A stretch of DNA of 64,000 bases from Parapristionchus giblindavisi (taxonomy: Eukaryota; Nematoda; Chromadorea; Rhabditida; Diplogasteridae), in NCBI GenBank assembly GCA_943737045.1, contig CALSFV010000005.1, forward strand, positions 868,001 through 932,000, in the 5' to 3' direction. The notes below the pieces were generated by a model, which saw only the letters and a list, made by a program, of their open reading frames with translations, had not been told where the DNA came from and searched no databases. The first letter of the stretch is position 1; the number at the start of each line of letters is the position of its first letter. Of the stretch, positions 56,441 through 64,000 are shown piece by piece. A program made the position numbers and the translations under genes.

Positions 56441-57304
56441 CGGAGTGGACCTGAAGATTAATGATTAATTCGAAGGTATGCGAGGGGGACTGAAGCCAGG
56501 AGTGATGGGGATATACTAAAGGGTATATGATCATGTGAGCTATGAGACGTAGGGAAAGGGGGAAGAGAGAGATGAATGAGCTTTGAAGCCTCATAAACAA
56601 GAGTGTCGAACAAGGAATGTCTCATTACACCGTGTTTCAAGAACACATGTCGTCACTACACTTCGAGTTCAGGAATACTGTAGTCTCTCAAACAATACCA
56701 CTCTTTTCGTCTCTTCTGATCCTTCTTTCTCTATCAACTCTTGCGCTGTTTTCGGGCACTCCAAATTCAGTGGCAACACTGCCTTGTTAGCTAATCTTGA
56801 TGAGGAGTGTTGTGATAATAATAATGATAAAGGATTTCAGTCACAAATTGTAAGAATTCGTAAGTCAGGAACCACAAAAGAGAAACTCTCCTCATTTCAC
56901 ATAGTACTTCACCGGTCTCTAACTTCGGTCGTTTCGTTTCATGCGCTATTTTTCCGATCTGTGTCGTTGAGAGAGCAATATACTTAAAAGAGACTTCACC
57001 GTGTATAAAAATACTCTTGATATTTTTAAAGTCCCCCGGGATTTCCCTCTTTGCTATTTACCTCTCGATTGTGTTCTTCTTCAGTCTTTAACTAATGCCA
57101 ACTGTTATATTTTGTGTTCCGTCGTTACTCTTTGTTTTCCGCTCCATCAATCAATAACATCAGATATACAATATTCATTACATACACAGATACGAGTTAT
57201 TAGGTACAATATAACTAGATAACATATTATTGATTGATTGTGGAATTTGTTACAGTAAGACAATAGAGTGGCCAAGGATACGGTATGTTAGGATAGCGAT
57301 GGAT
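56441..57304. other. Intergenic, no supported gene
   Basis: A 134-codon frame (56583-56987) shows no domain, no signal peptide and an unremarkable composition. Its end (AAAGAGACTTCACC) recalls foldback-type ends. I do not call it a gene. Confidence 0.4.
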
Positions 57305-58285
57305 CTAGCACTTCTCCTTCTCGCCACGGACGACGATGTCGAGGGTGACGTAGCTGCAAAGCATGATACTCAGTCAAAATGGTGATATACGCAGAAAAAT
57401 TACTCTAATGCAATCTTGTTGATTTTTTACAAAGTAGTCATAGCAATGATACTCAGTCGAGCTACGCATTTATATGTCAAGGCTTACGTCATGTCGTAGT
57501 GTCCGTTGATCTTGTCCTTGGGTACATCATAATCTCCAACACGAGAGCATCCCTGTATCAAGGAAATATTCGAAATTTTAATTTGGCGCCAAATATGAAT
57601 TCAAATTCCCCGAATCAGGCAACTTACGGGCTTGGCGTTGCAGTTGTGGGTGAAACGGACGAAGGGCTCGATCGATCCGACCTGAATAAGTGAGTTACAG
57701 TATGAACATGGTTATTGATTGGTTGGTCTAAAGTACCAAACAAGCACAACCTGGGTAGTTATTACAATTCGAATTATGACATGAATCAGTTTCTATGACC
57801 CAGTTTCTACAGTATCCTTCTAGCTAATCAATAGTCGAATTTCGTAACCATTAAAAGAATCTACCGTAACCGTTTTCTTACACGTTACAGTATACCAATG
57901 TACCGTAACCCACAATATCCTACCTCATCTTCACCACCGGTCAGTGAGAATTCTCCCTCAGAGTTGGTGTGGACGGAGGCAAGGAGGTCGTTGGGGTCAA
58001 CTACAAATTCAAATTTAAAAACCACAAATTCAGAGCCAATTCAAAAATTCAAATATAACCCAAAGCAGTTACAGTATTACTCACGAGTGTCACGGTCCCA
58101 GAGCTCGACAAGAGTGTTGGCGAGACGACGCTTGTTGCAGACTGCGATACCGGAGACGGTAACGTTCTGGATTGAAAGATCAAAGATTAAGAGATCAAAG
58201 ATCAAAGATCATCGAGTACCTGCATCTTGGCCTCGAGAACGGAGGCAAGGATAGCGAGCAGGAGCACAACGAAACAGGACTTCAT
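57305..58285 (-). CDS. Transthyretin-like (TTL/TTR) secreted protein (6 exons, 130 aa)
   Basis: Exons on the minus strand: 58285-58220, 58166-58085, 58000-57924, 57681-57628, 57552-57488, 57353-57305; all in phase (393 nt). The signal peptide is MKSCFVVLLLAILASVLEA. The mature part has the TTL pattern: VTVSGIAVCNKRRLANTLVE with LWDRD, then DLLASVHTNSEGEFSLTGGE, the I..F.R.THNCNAKPGC block, and a final YVTLDIVVRGEKEKC. TTL proteins are a large nematode-specific secreted family; some bind surface ligands during cell-corpse engulfment or signalling. Four cysteines could form two disulphides. A TTCCAG acceptor 1 nt before the ATG suggests trans-splicing. Length is normal for the family. Confidence 0.95.
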
Positions 58286-58379
58286 TCTGGAATGGTCTTG
58301 GTATTTAGCAATCGATATATCGATCTTGTAGCATAGACAGGTAAAGATATGAAAGCATAAGCCCACGAACAATTCATGA

Positions 58380-58492
58380 AACTTAAGGCCACAACCTAAT
58401 ATTATTTAAAACTCTCTACTCTGGCAACACTCTCTCACTTTCTTTGACTACGAGAGAGCCAGAGCGGAGAGTTCGAAATTTGGAAACATTTA
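58380..58492. repeat. Family A palindromic element, copy 11
   Basis: AACTTAAGGCCACAACCTAA ... GAGAGTTCGAAATTTGG; upstream of the TTL gene. Confidence 0.75.
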
Positions 58493-60003
58493 AGCTCGGA
58501 AAAGTTCTATGAGTGCGTAGGACAAGAGTCAAGGTATCTGAATGGATGGGCGCAAATGTGTCTGACTACTGGGCGTTTAGTGCGATCGGAAAAGTGGGCG
58601 GAGTCACGGAATCAAGAGGTGAGAGAGTGGAGAGGATAGAAGAGACCGACCAGACGACGAGAGTTTGTGATTGAGTTAAACGATTTATCGTCGGTAGTTA
58701 TTGACAATTATCCCCTCTAGAGACTCGAGAAGAATTACGTTTGGGACGAGAGGATAAAGAGAGAGAGATTGAAGTAAACCGGGCAGGCGACAAAAACAGT
58801 GGGTATAGAGAGGCAGAGGCAGAGGCAGAGGTAGAGGGAGAGGTAGAGAACTAGGAACAATTATGCCTGACTCATTCGAGAGTGCGACTGTTATGGACCA
58901 AAATAAACATGACTCAGACTTATTATTGTTATTAAAACCTTAGGATGTTATCATCTATAGAAGAAACATGCCGAGAACTTTGACCGATTTTCAGGGCCTT
59001 GTTCAATTACGAAAACTACAAAAAGTTCGGTTGTAATGAAGGGAAAATTTTAAAAGAAAAAGATGGCTTCTAGGGAGTTGTGATATCAATAAATCGGTAA
59101 GGTGCCTTAAATACCATCTGAAACGTTGTATGAATCATTATTGTTAAGATGGGGGAAAAGGAAACGACAAGGATGCACAGAGAAATGGAAGATCGTGTTT
59201 TTCTTGAGTCATAACAATTTTTCTGATTCCTTAATCGATATTTCCGAGAATATTGAGAGAATGTAATGAAATCGTTTCTTTATAAATAGTTATTTTCATA
59301 GATTTTCGGATAATATTGTCAAATTCGTCATCGAGGTTTCAGGTGAAGTACATCAAGACAAAATGAGCGGCCCCTTTCACACTAGCGATTTTTTATAGAC
59401 TAGGAAAGTCACCCATATCATTCGTGTCGGAACATTCATAAAAGGATGGTGCACAGCTGTGTCCAGGTAGGGGTCCTTGAACGAAGCTCTGGAGACAGAG
59501 TACAGTGCATTGAAAAGAAAAATTATGATAAATTTTAACAATGATATAATAGCGGTCAAGATTTCTTTTTCGATATTTCCACTTTCAAGATGATTCCCCC
59601 TTATTTATTTGGCTTTTGAACCAGTACACTGACCAGGACCAGTGGTGTCAAAAACCACGAACTAAATCCTCCACTGTGAGCTCCAAGCACAGTTTGATCG
59701 TAGGCCATGGCCACTGGTCCTTCAGATCAGGATAGGCCCTATCAGCCAATAGATTGGAGGCGCTAACACTGCGACTCAGCGGTATAGTGTAACTCCAAAA
59801 AAACACTGAGCAATGCAACGATTTTATTCCTATAGATACAGATTGTACATTGTAACAAAGGGACAATAACCAGTAGTGATCATTCAAATCGATAACTAAT
59901 AAAGTCTACGACACGAAAAAAAGAAAATAAAACAATTTTTAATAATACATATAACATCTGCAAATATTATGTGCCTCAGACAATCTATGCAATTATTCGT
60001 TTG

Positions 60004-60122
60004 TTTAAAAGCACATCCCAATCTAATTTGTAAATCTCCGCTCTGGCTTTCTAGCAGACAAAGAAAGCGAGAGAGTGTGGCTAGAGCGGAGAGTTTCAAA
60101 TTAGCTTGGGTTGTGCCTCTAA
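60004..60122. repeat. Family A palindromic element, copy 12
   Basis: TTTAAAAGCACATCCCAATC ... GAGTTTCAAATTAGCTTGGG then TTGTGCCTC; complete ends. Confidence 0.85.
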
Positions 60123-60341
60123 CTGGAATTCAAAAATGTTCAAGAGTCTCTTCTCTGTACACGCTATTTCTTTCGATTTCTGCAAGCTAAAAAAGAACGT
60201 GTCATAGTGAAGAAAAACATTGGCAAAGGTTTTAGACTAAAATAATTGGAAGTAACGATACGAATATACATAAAACATTTGAACTGTGATATGACTATAG
60301 TAGGTTCCTCGTAATGTTTGTAACTAGAGATTATTGATTGA

Positions 60342-61722
60342 TTATGGCTCCATCATTGTGAAATCGGGAAAGCCCATTCCATCATTCTCGTTCGAGAAGA
60401 AATCCATGAAATTATCTGAAATTATGTGGTGTAACGAGTGTGCCGAATGAGGCGACGTTTCCCAAATCACATACAGAACTACACTCACCAAACTCTTCAT
60501 CGTGCGGCGGAGGCGCGTTCAGATCCAGATGTGCCGGCAGACAGTCCATGTATGCGCGCACCGTCTGATCGTCCTGGTCTTGATTGTCAATCGGCGCCAT
60601 GCACCCCACACGCTGCGCACCACCCACCACACCACCCGGGGTGTACGGTAGTGGCATTTCGCAGTGCCCATGAACGGGATAGGACTGGTAGTCGGGCACC
60701 GGTTGGCGCATGGGTAGATGACCCATGGGGTTCTGGATAACCGACGAGGGCGGCGGCTGGAGCCGAGATTGGATGACGGATCGATGCGGTATGGCCTGTG
60801 GTTGCTGATGATGGGGAGGAACCGCGCAGTAGGGAGGCAGTTGGGGAGGACGGTAGGTCTGCACGTGAGGTGGGATATGGACGGCGGGAGCATGGGAGTG
60901 GACGATTGAGGCCACCTGAAATGACATTTCATTTATCAGTATCATCATTGACTATATTATTTGTGTTGTTACATTTGCCTTCCGTACCTCTACCGTAAGC
61001 CGGTGTTACATTTTTCAAAACGTGCGCACGCCGTAACGACGGAAACGCGGCGGAGGGGGTTACGGCGTGCGCCCGTTTTGAAAATGTAACAACACCTAAT
61101 GACGGAGACGCACATGTGAACCTTGTTGAGTGTACATTTGGAACGGGATTTTGGCATAAAAAAGGAAATAAAACACGTTTACGTGGACGTGTCCGGAGGA
61201 GGCACGTAGATCAAATGTAACACCAATGTTCCCCAGCTGCTAACCTCATCCATACTGACTCCGTACTCTCTCGCCAGCATCAGCAACCGCCGCTCGAAAT
61301 TCTTCCTTGTCTTTGGCTCCGGGGGCACCGGTGGTTCGATCATTACGGGCTCCTGGAATAATGAGTTGATCTTTGATCTTTTGGAGCCAAAGTTCAAAGT
61401 TCAAATTTTCTAGAAAACCTATAGAAGTGTACCTTACTGTTCGCAGTGACGGCTCTATTCTCCTTGCTTTTCTCGTCCTAAAATGGAAAACATGTAAAAA
61501 AATTCAATTTTCAAGATTTCGCTGATTCCCAGCCATAAATTTGAAAATGAATCACTTTCACTTTTATGCGTGAGAGAGAGAAAAAAACAATAACAAAACG
61601 AAAAGACAAACCTCTTCCTGCTGCAAGGTCAGTCCACTTCGATAGTTGGAATCCTGATCATTATGAGGCTGATCCCCAGTGTTCTTATCTCCTTGACCAC
61701 CGGCGACCACCGCTACTCGCAT
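60342..61722 (-). CDS. Pro/Gln-rich possible transcriptional regulator (~248 aa)
   Basis: Minus-strand exons 61722-61612, 61352-61245, 60915-60489 and 60415-60342 join in phase. A small exon (61477-61451, donor GTCACT) may be inserted in frame; its better donor (GTAAGG) would break the frame. A polar N-terminus is followed by a charged segment (KTRKNFERRLLMLAREYGVS) that may form a helix. Then comes a long Pro/Gln/His-rich region (YRPPQLPPY, VPPHHQQPQ) and an acidic aromatic end (DEEFDNFMDFFSNENDGMGF) resembling an acidic activation domain. No DNA-binding motif is visible. I do not recognise the family. The gene upstream ends ~200 bp before this ATG on the same strand, so the two may form an operon. 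Confidence 0.72.
61002..61096. repeat. 95-bp GC-rich hairpin element
   Basis: GGTGTTACATTTTTCAAAAC pairs with GTTTTGAAAATGTAACAACACC, and GTGCGCACGCCGTAAC pairs with GTTACGGCGTGCGC. It is a near-complete palindrome inside an intron of the Pro/Gln-rich gene. Confidence 0.88.
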
Positions 61723-61920
61723 TCCGATAAAGCTTAAAACTTATTAAATGAAATATGATAACAGAGAACTTGAAACAAAGTTTATGCACACAGCTTGAAG
61801 TCAACCTCAAGTCATTTACAACAAGGGTATTCAAATTAGCTTGACACTTTCTTTAACGATAAAGAATTTTACAACTAATATTACAGTATATATTTTGAAA
61901 ATTTTATATTTCGAAATGTC

Positions 61921-63908
61921 TCACTCATTCTCATGAATTCTCTCGATGGGTCCCGAGTGAGTGACATTGCTCTTGACCGCGACTTGGAAATTGACACGCT
62001 TCGAAACTGCCTGAATCATATTTTTATTCTACATTGCTCATAATAATCATAATAATATTAATGTTTTTTTTCAAGAAAACACCGATCATTGGCCAAAGAA
62101 TTGGGAGCTTATCCCAACCAATGACCAGATAAAGTCTATTCAATAAAATAAATTTGAAACGTACGTCCAACTTCAATGAGGAGAATGCGACTGATTCACC
62201 ACTAGCAGTCAGCACTGCGATCGCCTGAATGAGAACACATTGATCTTTGATCTCTAATCAACTCTACCTTCTCGTCCACAGCAATGTCATACAAGTACTC
62301 GGTGAGCGGCTTCGTCTGCAGTCTCTTGTAATCGATCGGTTCGAGGTGATTTATCGATCCGTCTCGACGACGAACTGAATCAATTATTGATTAAATTAGT
62401 ATAATTAATAAAATGAAAGTACGGTGTGCATGCACTATGAGTGTAAAAAAATATAAGAATATAATATGATTTATCGATTTATTCAATTATTGATTTATCG
62501 ATTGAAACAATTATTGATTTAACGATTAAATCAATTATTGGTTTATCGATTAAATCAATTATTGATTTATCGATTGATATTCTTATTTTTCGAGCTGTTG
62601 CACTTGTTCCATAAGATGCTAATGTAAGGAAGTAGGAATAACACTTGCTATGTTTCAAAGATCAAAGACCAAAGATCAAAGAGCGCTCACCGACGAAGCA
62701 AACTGATCCACCATTGGCAAGTGAAAGATACAATGCGACTGATGGGAGCTTCTCGCGAGATAACTTTTCCGTCATCTGCAAATGGATCTATCGTCTTACA
62801 ATAGTAGTCTTCAATATCCCCTCATTAATTCACATGATTAACTTTAAAGGTAGAATAACCCGTTTAAAAACAAGTTGCGGAAAAGTTTTGTTAAAGAAAA
62901 AAGAGTTTTTTTTCTTAATTTTCAGGGCATCGGCGTGATCGATAATTGCTGACGAAGAGAAAGTTGCTCGAATCGAAAAGTAGAATCAAACCCACTGTTC
63001 AGAACTTGAATAACTTTAATAATATTTTTCAAATGATCATCAGTTTTTGTCAAAAGAATAACGTATCGACATACCGTATCAACGTAGCTGAATCCGTGCA
63101 GGATTCCATCCTCCCAGAGGTCAGGCACGTTCGTGCGAGTGTCCGTGAACAATTGAACGATCTGAAAACTAATTAATGGATGTAAAATAATTTACTATAA
63201 ATCGAGATTGATCAGCTATTTTCTGTTGCATCTCAAGACCATTTCTGTCTGGTTGCAAATTTGCGGGTGTTGTTGACTGGATGAAAAAAGCGCAATTTAT
63301 GAAGGAGGAGTTAGATTTTCAAAAAGTTATAAAAGTTTTTTCAAAAAGTCATAAAAGTTAGCTTTTTGCTTATAGGAGAGAGAGTGTTGCCAGGGTAAAA
63401 TTAGTTCGGGTGTGCGTCTGCGGAAAGTTTAGTCGAAGGGCATACAGCTCACATATGGTATGAAAGTTAGAATAGAAGCGCCTACCTCCAATATCCCTCG
63501 CCATATAGATATCCTAACTTGTACGACTTCTTTCTCTTTTGCAGCAAAACAATCACTGTTCGATCGGGTGGGCGATTCGTCTTCCTTCAATTATTTAAAT
63601 TTTCAAATTTTCTGATTTTTTTCAGATCTATGGGCTTTCACACAACAATGTACTTCTCAAAAAAAAAACAGTTAAATTTTTCTCACATTAAATCACAAAC
63701 TTCTAACCTCTATATTTCGCATTTTACTCCTATTTCTGGCTCCCTTGAACGGAACCAATGTCTGCGCTAGCTCCTCGCCGATCGTCTGAACCAACTACAA
63801 TATTTTTTATTATATATTTATTTTTTTAAATTTATTTTATGTAAATTGGAAGCTCACATCCGGTTCCACTCTCACTCGACTCGGACGGCGAACGAACGGA
63901 TCCTCCCT
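61921..63908 (-). CDS. Unrecognised gene, C-terminal 185 residues (partial)
   Basis: Minus-strand exons 63908-63858, 63785-63708, 63161-63075, 62775-62691, 62374-62268, 62224-62165 and 62010-61921 are linked in phase; the 5' part lies beyond the right edge. The text reads like an ordinary globular protein ([57 protein letters not shown]). Short alternating hydrophobic strands with conserved-looking glycines hint at a beta-propeller-like or other beta-rich fold, but this is a guess. The donor of exon 63785-63708 (GAG|GTTAGA) was chosen to keep phase. Stop at 61923-61921. Confidence 0.72.
62468..62578. repeat. 24-bp tandem repeat in an intron
   Basis: Four to five copies of AATTATTGATTTATCGATTA plus AATC, with few changes, in the intron between exons 62775-62691 and 62374-62268. 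Confidence 0.88.
63370..63416. repeat. Family A palindromic element, half copy 13
   Basis: Only the right arm remains: GAGAGAGAGTGTTGCCAGGG then AAAATTAGTTCGGGTG, in an intron of the partial right-edge gene. Confidence 0.65.
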
Positions 63909-64000
63909 CTGTAATGTAATTTATTTTGATATGTACAAACAGATAAAAAAATTTGATAATAGCACCACCCCAGCTGTACTAGTCAATACACAAGACCTGT

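Larger units (their letters stand above)
58286..60341. other. Intergenic region with two family A palindromes
   Basis: Contains palindromes at 58380-58492 and 60004-60122, a GAGGCAGAGGCAGAGGTAGA run near 58810-58850, and an open minus-strand stretch at 59648-59780 (DLKDQWPWPTIKLCLELTVE) that looks protein-like but lacks a start and splice support. Confidence 0.45.

Noticed and set aside
56583..56987. 134-codon plus-strand open frame as a gene
   Set aside because: No domain, no signal peptide, no splice context; beside microsatellites and foldback-like ends.
59648..59887. Minus-strand protein-like stretch (DLKDQWPWPTIKLCLELTVE)
   Set aside because: Looks coding over ~45 codons, but I found no matching exon, start or acceptor; could be a relic.

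Overview
The window reads as nuclear DNA of a nematode. It is AT-rich, genes are split by many short introns ending in TTTCAG-like acceptors, and several first exons begin just after such an acceptor, as expected for trans-splicing. The gene families fit: a divergent nuclear hormone receptor, a transthyretin-like secreted protein, a STAR/KH protein, a bestrophin and a Wnt. A diplogastrid such as Pristionchus is plausible, but that is inference. Most real genes are invisible as long ORFs. I rebuilt them by following splice phase from exon to exon, and unless I say otherwise every junction stays in frame.

Layout. 61-550 (-): first two exons of a Wnt ligand leaving the window on the left. 2396-3118 (+): acidic protein, unrecognised. 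3.2-8.9 kb: foldback repeats and an orphan copy of the promoter used by the Ser/Pro/Gly cluster. 8971-18468 (+): complete 16-exon bestrophin whose introns hold two ~1.4 and ~2.0 kb palindromes, an intact antisense tRNA-Cys and a tRNA-carrying foldback element. 18.5-22.9 kb: nested elements. 22909-32758 (+): 15-exon nuclear hormone receptor with a LINE in one intron and a tRNA-bearing palindrome in another. 33571-35013 (+): single-pass membrane protein. 35.6-38.4 kb: two Tc1/mariner-type foldback elements. 39.1-50.2 kb: four paralogous secreted repeat proteins (two +, two -; the first is frameshifted), with conserved TATA and CCAAT promoters and two LINE fragments between them. 53131-54777 (+): STAR-family KH RNA-binding protein. 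57305-58285 (-): transthyretin-like protein. 60342-61722 (-): proline/glutamine-rich possible regulator. 61921-63908 (-): unrecognised gene running off the right edge, possibly in an operon with the previous one.

The accessory layer is the striking part. At least 13 copies of a ~100 bp palindrome, several Tc1/mariner-like foldback families, and TIR elements with a tRNA-like internal segment sit mostly in introns and between genes. Nesting and empty sites allow some insertion order to be read. The other strong candidate for new biology is the Ser/Pro/Gly cluster: signal peptide, modules ending in a Lys-Arg site, and a shared promoter that also exists without a gene.
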